A DNA stretch of 8,151 nucleotides from UM-FILTER-38-24 sp041663205 (GTDB lineage: Bacteria > Patescibacteriota > Gracilibacteria > UBA1369 > LOWO2-01-FULL-3), in contig JBAZQZ010000037.1 in assembly GCA_041663205.1 (NCBI GenBank), positions 1 through 8,151 of the forward strand. Reading direction: 5' to 3'. The notes under the pieces were generated by a model that did not search any database, had not been told where the DNA came from, and saw only the letters and a list, made by a program, of their open reading frames with translations. Of this stretch, positions 1-6,389 are shown piece by piece; position 1 is the first letter of the stretch, and every line of letters begins with the position of its first letter. Position numbers and translations under genes: made by a program.

Positions 1-590
1 GAATATCCTTGATTTGCGTCTAGTACTATTTTGTGGGTTTCCGGGATTATTTTTTGCGCGGTTTTTATTCTTGATATGTCCTCTTCAATGTCGAGACCGC
101 ATTTCAGTTTTATTATTTTGAATCCCTCGTTTAAGCGATTTTTTATGTCTTCGATTGTTTCTTTTTCGTTTCCTATAGGGATTGTTATCATTGTGTCACA
201 TTCGTTGCGTGAATTTCCGAAAAAATCTTTTAGCGGGATTTTTGTGATTTTTTCCCATAGATTTAAAACTGCCTCTTCGACCGCCGATTGCGCGGAGGGC
301 ATTTTTTCAAAAGTTTTTTGTATTTTTTCGTGATATTTGTACCATTCGTTTATCGGAAATTCGAAAAAATCCGGAGTCAGTTTTTTGTTTAATTCTTCAA
401 AGACCGCTTGAACTGTTTCGCCTGTCACTTCCGTGTCGATTGATGCGCTTCCGACTCCGGACAGGTCGTTTTTATCTATTATTTTTATGAAAATTATTTC
501 GCAGGAATCGACTTCTTCGTATGCAATTTTAAAAGGAGTTTTAAAATGGAGGATTTTTTTTGCAATTTGAATGTTTTTTATCGGGTTCAT
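1..590 (-). CDS. Dipeptide epimerase (enolase superfamily, L-Ala-D/L-Glu epimerase type), 3' end cut off by window edge
   Basis: The frame is open from the ATG at 590 to the window edge, giving 196 residues with no stop. The N-terminal capping domain (about 1-125) leads into the start of the barrel. The visible active-site motifs are the KxK pair K161-L-K163, whose second lysine is the general base in this family, and the first metal-ligand segment V-L-D191-A-N-Q-G. Their positions agree closely with those of dipeptide epimerases of the mandelate-racemase/muconate-lactonizing group. The later metal ligands (Glu, Asp) and the second catalytic lysine lie in the missing part, as do the residues that set substrate choice. 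The known reaction of the family is Mg2+-dependent inversion of the C-terminal residue of a dipeptide in the cytoplasm. The start follows the upstream stop by 8 bases, with a weak AGGA just before the ATG. As last visible gene of the operon it probably acts on a peptide made by its neighbours. Family assignment is strong; substrate is unknown. Confidence 0.88.
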   Translation of the reverse strand, partial: MNPIKNIQIAKKILHFKTPFKIAYEEVDSCEIIFIKIIDKNDLSGVGSASIDTEVTGETVQAVFEELNKKLTPDFFEFPINEWYKYHEKIQKTFEKMPSAQSAVEEAVLNLWEKITKIPLKDFFGNSRNECDTMITIPIGNEKETIEDIKNRLNEGFKIIKLKCGLDIEEDISRIKTAQKIIPETHKIVLDANQGY

Positions 591-598
591 ATCCTGTT

Positions 599-1978
599 TT
601 ATTTGGAGAATTGCTTAAGTTCCTGATTAAAAATGTTTAAAATGTCTTTTTTAAATTCAGGCGGGATGTTGTGAATTATCGGATGTATTCCCAAATATTT
701 TTTGAAATATTTTTCTTTGTTTTGTTTGAATTTGCCGAGCAATTCTTTTTCAAATCTGCTTATGCTGTCGCCCTTAAATCCGTTTAGGTGTGCGAGTAAA
801 AATGCGGAGCCCAGTTCTTCTTGTGAGCCGTATATCGGAGCGGCGGGATTGTAATTAAAAAAATGATCATAGATGTGCGAATGTTCTTTGTCGAAAAGAT
901 TTTTTGTAAAACCTATTTTTTTCAAATCGAAGTTGAAGGCGCAACAGAGTGCGTACATATAGCCGCATTTTATGCAGTTTTCGCACCATCGATTTTTTTC
1001 CGCGTCTTTTGTGTCGGCCATGCATGACATTTGATATTTTCCGTATTCAGGATAGCGGTTGTGCAGGATTTTATTGATTGCTATCTCGTAAATCGGTTCC
1101 ATGAAACTTATGACGTCTATTTTTCTGCCCAAAAGCAGTGAGCTTAAAAATCCTTGCTGTGAGGTCCATTCGTTGTGTCGGTCGTATGCGGCTTTGTATG
1201 ACAAAATCCCTTCTTTGTCGAAAAATGTGTCGTTGCAGGATTGCTCGTTTCCCAAAATTATATAATTGGCATTGAAATAATTTGCGAAGGGGAGACATAG
1301 CAGGGAATATTCTGTTGTTTGAAGTCCCCAGCCGAGATCTGTTTTCAGTCCCCAATGCTTGCCGTATCTGAGAATTCCGGGGTTGTATTTTACCGTGTAA
1401 ACTTTGAGTCCTGTTTCTTTTTCGAATTTTTTGATTAATTTTTCTTTGTGGAAAAATTCAAATTCATTTGATGGTTCTATAAAGTTTACCAGTATTGGTT
1501 TTATGCCTATCTCTTGCGCTAAATTCACGCTCAACATGCTTTCTTTCCCGAAAGAAAAGGGGATTATTGCGCAAGGTTTTTTGCCTTTTTTGTTTTCAAA
1601 TTTTATATTTTTCGGAACTTTTAAGGTGCTGTTTTCGAAAATGTAATGGGTGTTGAAAAATTTTTTTATATATTCCGTCGAGGATTTTCCGTCTCCCGCC
1701 GCGCATATCGGCATGTCATATATTCCGTTTTTAAAAAGAAAAGTTTCCGAAATCGGCCGTGAGGTTTTGTATGTTATTTCAAGCAAATCCAGTATTTGCG
1801 GCAGAAAAATTGTTGAGCTGTAAGAGATGTTGTCTTTTAAAATTTCTTTTAAATCTTTGTCGTATGACTGCCAGATTTCTTCCGGATATTCTATCGAAAA
1901 TGTTTCGTTGTTCACGATGATGTCGAGTCCTTTTTGGCTTATTTTTGCGTCAATTTCTATTTTTTTGGGTTTGTTCAT
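599..1978 (-). CDS. PP-loop (adenine nucleotide alpha hydrolase fold) protein with Cys4 zinc-type site, MurL-like peptide epimerase candidate
   Basis: This 459-residue protein has an N-terminal region of about 130 residues without motifs I recognise. A PP-loop ATP-binding segment follows, with core S142-F-G-K145-E-S147, a variant of the SGGKDS motif of ATP-pyrophosphatases. A G243-N-E-Q-S-C-N-D segment follows, and then C319-X12-C332-X2-C335-X2-C338, probably binding zinc; QueC carries a related CX8CX2CX2C site. The order PP-loop, GNE segment, 'EPIYE' at 294-298 and 'RWCENCIKCG' at 330-339 resembles what I recall of MurL, which uses ATP to invert the terminal L-Glu of UDP-MurNAc-L-Ala-L-Glu. 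No membrane segments or signal peptide are visible. It starts 7 bases after the upstream stop and ends 8 bases before the dipeptide epimerase, so it is co-transcribed. It could instead be another PP-loop ligase or a QueC relative. The fold is fairly secure; the epimerase role is inferred from resemblance and context. Confidence 0.72.
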   Translation of the reverse strand: MNKPKKIEIDAKISQKGLDIIVNNETFSIEYPEEIWQSYDKDLKEILKDNISYSSTIFLPQILDLLEITYKTSRPISETFLFKNGIYDMPICAAGDGKSSTEYIKKFFNTHYIFENSTLKVPKNIKFENKKGKKPCAIIPFSFGKESMLSVNLAQEIGIKPILVNFIEPSNEFEFFHKEKLIKKFEKETGLKVYTVKYNPGILRYGKHWGLKTDLGWGLQTTEYSLLCLPFANYFNANYIILGNEQSCNDTFFDKEGILSYKAAYDRHNEWTSQQGFLSSLLLGRKIDVISFMEPIYEIAINKILHNRYPEYGKYQMSCMADTKDAEKNRWCENCIKCGYMYALCCAFNFDLKKIGFTKNLFDKEHSHIYDHFFNYNPAAPIYGSQEELGSAFLLAHLNGFKGDSISRFEKELLGKFKQNKEKYFKKYLGIHPIIHNIPPEFKKDILNIFNQELKQFSK

Positions 1979-1985
1979 CCGATTT

Positions 1986-4388
1986 TTAAAATTGGAGGTG
2001 ATAAAATGGAGGTTTGTCTTTATATCTTTGTACGGCCATCCAAATGATTTTTTCCAGAAGTTCGTCGTAGTTGTATTTCGCGAGTTTTGCCGAGATTGCG
2101 ATGAAATCGTCTTTGTCGATAGGAGGGTTCGGATTTAATTCTATGACGTAGGGATTTCCTTCTTTGTCGACCCGGAATTCGATTTGTCCGTAATCATGAC
2201 AGTCGAAAATATTGTAAACATCCAGCGCCATTTCGCTGATTAGCGTTTCGAGTTTTTTGCTTATTCTCGCCGGTTTTTCCACCTTGATCGTGTCCAGAAC
2301 GGACTTGTTTTTTTTGTCCCAAAGGTCGGAGGAATAAATGTGCCAGCGACCTTTTGTCATTTTTTCAAATGTTGAACGAATCAATGGAAGAACTTCAACT
2401 TCTTCCTCGTTCCCTATCAATGAAACGTCGAATTCCGTTCCCTCGATATATTCTTCTATGAGCGCCGGTCTTTTGTATTCTTCGATTATTATTCTGAGTT
2501 GTTTTTTTAATTCTTTTTCGTTTGTGACGACCGAGTGATTGTTGATGCCAAAGAAATTGTCCGCATTTGCAGGTTTTACGATTAGCGGGTACTCAAGTTC
2601 GTCGCTTATTTCATCGTCCATGCTCTCAACGTAATCCCAGTTTGGAGTCGGGATGTCGTGGTATTCCAGAATTTTTTTTACTTTTATTTTGTCTAATGTG
2701 AGAGCGAGTGTCGCCGGATTTGAGCCTGTGTAAGGCAATTGTAGCATATCGAAAAGCGCGGCCGAGTGAGATTTTAATAGCGGAGAATTGTAGATTGCTT
2801 CGCATAGATTCATTACGAAATCCAAATTTGCTCTTTGGATTTTATCTATCGGCAGCGTTGATTCGCTTACGTCGAACAGGCTTACGTTGTAGCCTTTTTC
2901 TTCTAAAATATTTTTAATATTTTCTCCGGTGTAAATTCTTTTTGTGCTCTCGTTGTCGATGGGGATTGTAGAATTTGTTACGATTCCTATGTGTAGTTTT
3001 TTTATTTTTGCGTCATCCAAAATTCTGATTTTTTCGATTTTTGAAGCTTTTATGATTTGTTCGCGGACCAGTGATGCGGAGGATAGTGAGGATTGCCTTG
3101 TGGTTTTTCCGAGCGATGAATCCTTGTGGAATTTGGTGACGTTCATCTCGATTTTGTTTATCGTGCGGTTCATCAGGGCGTCGGCTTCCTGATATGTTCT
3201 TCCTTTTGCGACAATCCATCCGGCGGTTTCAAATCCTTCCGGCGGTACCAAAATTGCGTCTCCGACATTTTTTGTTATGAGTAGTCGGGAGATGTTTTTT
3301 GTCTTTTGCGCCTCTTTTATCCCTTCAATGTTTGTGATTATTCCGGAGTGATTTGGTATGAAATATTTACATACCATACAGCCTTTGGCCGGTGTGCGAG
3401 TGTAGTTCGCATCTACTCCGCAGGCGATGCGTAAGCCTATTTCCACCATGTCCGCGTCCCAAATATTTTTTACGTACATGTGAATGTCGTCTCCGCCCAT
3501 TCTTGATCCGACCTCGACAATTTTCGGGCCTGTTGATGTTATTTTGACTTCTATGTGGGCCAGACTGTTTTGTACTCCCAACGCTATCAGGGCCGATTCC
3601 GCCAATTTTATCGCTTCCGGTTCTATTTCCGCGCTGAGTCTGGCGGGTGAAACGTCTCCGCATTCCACGAAATACGGCGGTTTCATCGGTTGTTTTTCGT
3701 TTATTCCGATGACGTGCGGGATTCCGTATTGAATAAAACATTCCAAACTGACCTCCATTCCGTCCATAAATTCTTCGTACAAAAAAGTTCCGTTGTTGTA
3801 TTTGAAAATCGGATTGAATTTTTCGTTACAGTTTTTTTGTAAGTAATCCAAAGTGTTGCGGGCTTCTTCTTCGTTTTTAACGAGGATTACGAATTCACTG
3901 TCCGCTCCCCATGCCGGTTTCATTACTGCGGGGAAACCGATTTCTTCCGTTGCTTTTTTTAAATCGTTTTTATTTTTTACCATGTGAAAAAGCGGGTTGC
4001 CGAGGCGTGTTTCGGTGAGGCGCTTTCGCATTTCATATTTGTTTCTTGTTTTGATTGCCGTGTCGTAGCTGTTTCCTGTCAGTTTGAATTCTTCGCATAC
4101 TTTAGCCAAAAGTGGGATGTCGTCTTCCCAGAAGGTAATTGCTCCGTCAAATTTTATTTCCGGATTGTTTTTTTGAAAAAGTTTTAATTTTTCTATTACT
4201 TCTTTATGATTGTATGTGTCCGCTTCTATAAAATGAGCGACGAGTTTTTTATGTGTGTCGAATTTTTGATTCACCAAAATAATGTTTATTCCCAGATTTT
4301 TGGCTCTCTCCAATGTGAATTTTTTCTTCTTCCCCCCCGAGTTTATAAAGATAACATTTTTGCCCAGCAGTTCCTTTTTTGGCGGCAT
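1986..4388 (-). CDS. Bifunctional double ATP-grasp peptide ligase: L-amino-acid-ligase-like half fused to D-Ala-D-Ala-ligase-like half
   Basis: This 800-residue protein contains two complete ATP-grasp units. The first (about 10-415) has a pre-grasp Rossmann-like start, the ATP lysine in 'VMKPAW' (K157), 'LYEEF' at 203-207, and metal-binding E280 ('HIEVK') and E292 in 'VEVGSRMGGD'. A tail at about 335-415 resembles the C-terminal domain of BacD/YwfE-type L-amino-acid ligases. A charged linker of about 45 residues follows. The second unit (about 464-795) is Ddl-like: 'MNLCEA' 526-531, 'PYTGS' 552-556, 'LDKIK' 565-569, 'IVKPA' with K605, 'IEEYIEG' 644-650, and 'IEFR' plus 'IELNPNP' with E737, E750 and N752. 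Both halves keep their nucleotide and metal residues, so both look active. ATP-grasp ligases join a carboxylate, via an acyl phosphate, to an amine. It is the first gene of the three-gene operon. No Shine-Dalgarno precedes the ATG. The substrates, and whether the product is free peptide or a cell-wall precursor, cannot be read. Confidence 0.85.
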   Translation of the reverse strand: MPPKKELLGKNVIFINSGGKKKKFTLERAKNLGINIILVNQKFDTHKKLVAHFIEADTYNHKEVIEKLKLFQKNNPEIKFDGAITFWEDDIPLLAKVCEEFKLTGNSYDTAIKTRNKYEMRKRLTETRLGNPLFHMVKNKNDLKKATEEIGFPAVMKPAWGADSEFVILVKNEEEARNTLDYLQKNCNEKFNPIFKYNNGTFLYEEFMDGMEVSLECFIQYGIPHVIGINEKQPMKPPYFVECGDVSPARLSAEIEPEAIKLAESALIALGVQNSLAHIEVKITSTGPKIVEVGSRMGGDDIHMYVKNIWDADMVEIGLRIACGVDANYTRTPAKGCMVCKYFIPNHSGIITNIEGIKEAQKTKNISRLLITKNVGDAILVPPEGFETAGWIVAKGRTYQEADALMNRTINKIEMNVTKFHKDSSLGKTTRQSSLSSASLVREQIIKASKIEKIRILDDAKIKKLHIGIVTNSTIPIDNESTKRIYTGENIKNILEEKGYNVSLFDVSESTLPIDKIQRANLDFVMNLCEAIYNSPLLKSHSAALFDMLQLPYTGSNPATLALTLDKIKVKKILEYHDIPTPNWDYVESMDDEISDELEYPLIVKPANADNFFGINNHSVVTNEKELKKQLRIIIEEYKRPALIEEYIEGTEFDVSLIGNEEEVEVLPLIRSTFEKMTKGRWHIYSSDLWDKKNKSVLDTIKVEKPARISKKLETLISEMALDVYNIFDCHDYGQIEFRVDKEGNPYVIELNPNPPIDKDDFIAISAKLAKYNYDELLEKIIWMAVQRYKDKPPFYHLQF
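4332..4338 (-). repeat. Seven-base G homopolymer near the start of the double ligase gene
   Basis: Seven consecutive C on the plus strand (G on the coding strand) cover codons S17-G18-G19 of the ligase and are followed by an A-rich run encoding four lysines. A slip here would shift the frame near the N terminus. The tract is short by the standards of known phase-variable genes, so this may be only a local composition effect. Confidence 0.5.
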
Positions 4389-4404
4389 GTAAAATTTTAT
4401 TTAT

Positions 4405-4439
4405 TAAGATTTTTTATATTTATAAAAAACATAATCTTA
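4405..4439. repeat. Imperfect AT-rich palindrome in the divergent promoter region
   Basis: TAAGAT at 4405-4410 pairs with ATCTTA at 4434-4439, and TTTTTATA at 4411-4418 pairs with TATAAAAA at 4421-4428, with a five-base bulge (4429-4433) on one side. It overlaps the likely -10 box of the minus-strand operon, so it could be an operator or a hairpin at the start of its transcript. In such AT-rich DNA a chance palindrome is also plausible. Confidence 0.4.
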
Positions 4440-4497
4440 TTTGAAAAAAACACAAGAGGTTTTTTGATGAAATTTTTTCGTTTTGTTCTCTGAAAAT

Positions 4498-4526
4498 TTG
4501 CTGAAAAATTTTTTTTGGGATAAAGT
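4498..4526 (+). promoter_or_regulatory. Candidate promoter of terC
   Basis: TTGCTG (4498-4503) and TAAAGT (4521-4526) are separated by 17 bases and resemble sigma-70 -35 and -10 boxes with 3/6 and 4/6 matches. Transcription would begin at or very near the ATG at 4533, giving a leaderless or almost leaderless message, in line with the lack of a strong Shine-Dalgarno there. A closer -10 match, TAGAAT at 4527-4532, touches the start codon and is too close to serve this ATG. Confidence 0.3.
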
Positions 4527-4532
4527 TAGAAT

Positions 4533-5453
4533 ATGCTGACACAGGTTCATTTATGGATTATTTTTGCCGTCGTTATCGTCGGATTTTTGATTTTCGATTT
4601 GGGATTTTTCGATAGAAAAGCGCATAGGATAGAGCCCAAGCCTGCGTTTTTACAATATCTTTTTTGGGTTTCGATGGCGATTGGTTTTGGCGTTCTGGTT
4701 TTGTTGTCTTTGGGGAAGGAAATGTTTGCGCAATTCATGAGCGCTTATCTTACGGAGGCGATGCTGTCTCTCGATAATCTTTTTGTGATAATGCTCATTT
4801 TCAGTTTTTTTAAACTCGATGAAAAATATCATCATAAGGTTTTGTTTTGGGGGATTTTGGGAGCGGTTGTTTTTCGCGGAATTTTTATTACCGCCGGATC
4901 GATAATCATCAGTCAGTTTCACTGGGTTCTTTATGTTTTTGGGGTTTTACTTGTTTATACCGGTATAAAACTTTTTTCCGACAAAAAAGAGGAGCATGTC
5001 GATTTTGAAAATGGCAGAGTCGTGCGTTTTGCGAGAAAATTTTTGAGATTTACCCCGAGTCCGCACAATGGAATGTTTATTGCGATTGAAAACGGGAAGA
5101 GATATTTCACGCTTCTTTTTATGATAATGCTTTTGGTTGAAACGACCGATATTGTTTTTGCCGTTGATTCCATTCCGGCGACTTTTTCGATTTCTCAAGA
5201 TCCTTTTATAGTTTTTACTTCAAATATTTTTGCGGTTATGGGGCTTAGGGCGCTTTTTTTCTTGATAGAAAATGTTTTTCACAGATTTCATCATTTGCAG
5301 AAGGGATTGGCTTTTATCCTTATATTTATAGGAATGAAAATGCTTGCTGATATTTTCGGGGTGCATATTTCTTCGATTGCTTCTTTTGTTGTCATTTTGG
5401 TGGCGCTCGGGTGTTCTTTACTTCTGTCTGTTATTTTCCCTAAAAAAATATAA
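4533..5453 (+). CDS. terC: TerC/Alx-family integral membrane protein, probable metal-ion exporter
   Basis: This 306-residue, very hydrophobic protein has about seven to nine membrane spans (roughly 6-24, 42-60, 72-93, 104-125, 128-147, 192-212, 225-245, 258-275, 280-302). The family hallmarks are present: D22 in 'FDLGFFDRKAH', the acidic pair region E75...S79-L-D81-N82, and E203-T-T-D206...D212-S-I-P-A, then 'SNIFA' at 230-234. These membrane acidic residues are conserved in TerC and Alx proteins. Some members of the family export Mn2+; others are linked to tellurite resistance or to metal loading of exported enzymes. A cytoplasmic loop lies at about 150-190. Length is typical of the family. 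It is divergently arranged from the ligase operon and followed after 15 bases by the cupin gene, likely in one transcript. Family assignment is very secure; the ion transported is not shown by the sequence. Confidence 0.93.
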   Translation: MLTQVHLWIIFAVVIVGFLIFDLGFFDRKAHRIEPKPAFLQYLFWVSMAIGFGVLVLLSLGKEMFAQFMSAYLTEAMLSLDNLFVIMLIFSFFKLDEKYHHKVLFWGILGAVVFRGIFITAGSIIISQFHWVLYVFGVLLVYTGIKLFSDKKEEHVDFENGRVVRFARKFLRFTPSPHNGMFIAIENGKRYFTLLFMIMLLVETTDIVFAVDSIPATFSISQDPFIVFTSNIFAVMGLRALFFLIENVFHRFHHLQKGLAFILIFIGMKMLADIFGVHISSIASFVVILVALGCSLLLSVIFPKKI

Positions 5454-5468
5454 TTTAATCAAAAAAAT

Positions 5469-5870
5469 ATGAAAAAAGGATATAAAGGTGCGATTGAAAA
5501 GCTTACGGTTGAAAATGAAAATTTCAGGAAAGTGCTTTATACGGGCGCACATAGCCAGCTTGTTTTGATGAGTCTTAAGCCGAAAGAGGAGATTGGAATG
5601 GAAGTTCACAATGAAAATGATCAGTTTTTTCGTTTCGAGAAGGGCAATGGAAAGGTTTTTATCGACGGGAATGAGTATGATGTCACCGACGGGGATGCTG
5701 TCGTGGTGCCTGCCGGTGCGCAACACAATGTTGTAAATATCTCCGACAGTGAGGGGCTGAAGCTTTATACCATATATTCTCCGGCTCATCATAAGGATGG
5801 AATTGTGCGTGGGACAAAGGAGGAAGCTGAGAAAAACGAGGCTGAATTTGACGGAATTGCGACCGAGTAA
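5469..5870 (+). CDS. Small single-domain cupin protein
   Basis: This 133-residue protein forms one cupin barrel. Motif 1 reads 'EVHNENDQFFRFEKG' (45-59), with H47 and Q52 where the usual HxH...E metal ligands would be. Motif 2 reads 'PAGAQHNVVN' (81-90), with H86. The family usually binds a divalent metal; here H47, Q52 and H86 are the visible candidate ligands, so the canonical second histidine is replaced. The C-terminal tail (about 116-133) is highly acidic and probably disordered. Cupins of this size include small isomerases, dioxygenases and sensors, and none can be chosen from sequence alone. It starts 15 bases after the terC stop with only an A-rich leader and no Shine-Dalgarno, so translation may be coupled or leader-independent. 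Co-transcription with terC is likely. Function unknown. Confidence 0.88.
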   Translation: MKKGYKGAIEKLTVENENFRKVLYTGAHSQLVLMSLKPKEEIGMEVHNENDQFFRFEKGNGKVFIDGNEYDVTDGDAVVVPAGAQHNVVNISDSEGLKLYTIYSPAHHKDGIVRGTKEEAEKNEAEFDGIATE

Positions 5871-5914
5871 TCTTCTTGTTTTGCTTGAAAATACGTAATT
5901 TGTCAAACATTCTA

Positions 5915-5943
5915 TTGACTTTTAATTTGATTACGAGCAAACT
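5915..5943 (+). promoter_or_regulatory. Possible promoter of the RRM gene
   Basis: TTGACT at 5915-5920 is a 5/6 match to the sigma-70 -35 box. Seventeen bases downstream sits CAAACT (5938-5943), only a 3/6 match to a -10 box. The second box overlaps the hairpin at 5936-5953. The -35 match and position make a promoter plausible, but the weak -10 leaves it uncertain. Confidence 0.28.
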
Positions 5944-5960
5944 CTTGTTTGTTATTTTTT
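5936..5960 (+). terminator. Terminator-like hairpin and T tract between the cupin and RRM genes
   Basis: AGCAAAC (5936-5942) pairs with GTTTGTT (5947-5953), including one G-U pair, around a TCTT loop. It is followed by ATTTTTT (5954-5960), 10 bases before the RRM start codon. The shape is that of a weak intrinsic terminator that could end the terC-cupin transcript. It could also work as an attenuator or RNA-binding element for the RRM gene if transcription starts upstream of it. Confidence 0.45.
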
Positions 5961-5970
5961 AATCACCGTT

Positions 5971-6306
5971 ATGGGAAAGAAATTATACGTAGGGAATCTA
6001 CCCTATACAGCAACAGAAGAATCTCTTCGCACTGCGTTCGCAGATGCAGGAACTGTTGAATCAGCAGCTGTAATCGCTGATAAATTTTCAGGCAGATCCA
6101 AAGGTTTTGGATTTGTTGAAATGTCCACAGAAGAAGAAGCTCAAAAGGCTATCGAAATGTGGAACGGCAACGAGATGGAAGGAAGAAAGCTCGTTGTTAA
6201 CGAAGCACGTCCAATGGAAGACCGACCTCCAAGAAGAACTGGTGGTGGTGGATTTGGCGGAGGTGGTTTTAGAAGGAGAGACTCAGGAGACAGAAATAGT
6301 TTCTAA
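5971..6306 (+). CDS. RRM-domain RNA-binding protein with glycine/arginine-rich tail
   Basis: This 111-residue protein has one RNA recognition motif (about 3-80). RNP2 is L5-Y-V-G-N-L10 and RNP1 is K44-G-F-G-F-V-E-M51, with the RNA-stacking aromatics Y6, F46 and F48 in place. The tail (81-111) is rich in Arg and Gly, with GGGGF repeated at 91-95 and 96-100. This layout is typical of small bacterial RRM proteins such as cyanobacterial Rbp, which bind single-stranded RNA in the cytoplasm and are often cold-induced. Its codon use differs from the genes around it: more A- and C-ending codons and far less of the local GT bias, as expected of a highly expressed gene. It appears monocistronic, with a possible promoter upstream and a strong terminator downstream. 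No Shine-Dalgarno is seen before the ATG. Identity is secure; RNA targets are unknown. Confidence 0.95.
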   Translation: MGKKLYVGNLPYTATEESLRTAFADAGTVESAAVIADKFSGRSKGFGFVEMSTEEEAQKAIEMWNGNEMEGRKLVVNEARPMEDRPPRRTGGGGFGGGGFRRRDSGDRNSF

Positions 6307-6333
6307 AGTTTTCGATTTTTAAGAATCATATAG

Positions 6334-6373
6334 ATGGAGCCTGCAATAAAATGTGGGCTCCATTTAGTTTTTT
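6334..6373 (+). terminator. Intrinsic terminator of the RRM gene
   Basis: ATGGAGCC (6334-6341) pairs perfectly with GGCTCCAT (6356-6363). The stem extends inward through TGCA/TGTG (6342-6345 with 6352-6355, including two G-U pairs) to a loop of about six bases. A T-rich run with one A and one G interruption follows to 6373. It begins 28 bases after the RRM stop codon and is the clearest terminator in the window. Confidence 0.88.
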
Positions 6374-6389
6374 ACTTGTTTTGTTTTGT

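Larger units (their letters stand above)
4389..4532. promoter_or_regulatory. Divergent intergenic region between the peptide-ligase operon and terC
   Basis: These 144 very AT-rich bases separate two genes reading outward, so promoters for both directions must lie here or inside a gene. For the minus-strand operon, two overlapping TATAAA-like -10 boxes (coding strand) lie at about 4413-4424, without a convincing -35 box. No Shine-Dalgarno precedes the ATG at 4388. Nothing coding of useful length is seen here. Confidence 0.5.

Noticed and set aside
31..333. Plus-strand open frame of 100 codons at the left edge
   Set aside because: The opposite strand encodes the dipeptide epimerase with its KxK and DAN motifs; this frame is Phe/Ser rich and featureless.
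3367..3741. Minus-strand open frame of 124 codons in another frame of the double ligase
   Set aside because: It is rich in Arg, Gly and His, typical of an out-of-frame reading, and overlaps the conserved ATP-grasp core.
1986..4388. Carbamoyl phosphate synthetase large subunit (carB) as identity of the double ATP-grasp protein
   Set aside because: The two halves are of different ATP-grasp types, the C-terminal half is Ddl-like, and the length (800) is well below the roughly 1070 residues of CarB.
4490..4510. Two near copies of CTGAAAAATTT ahead of terC
   Set aside because: Only about ten bases each in very AT-rich sequence, with no further copies; a chance direct repeat is likely.
5418..5906. 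Minus-strand open frame of 162 codons opposite the cupin
   Set aside because: It covers the cupin gene, which has clear family motifs; the antisense translation has no domain and arises from the skewed composition.
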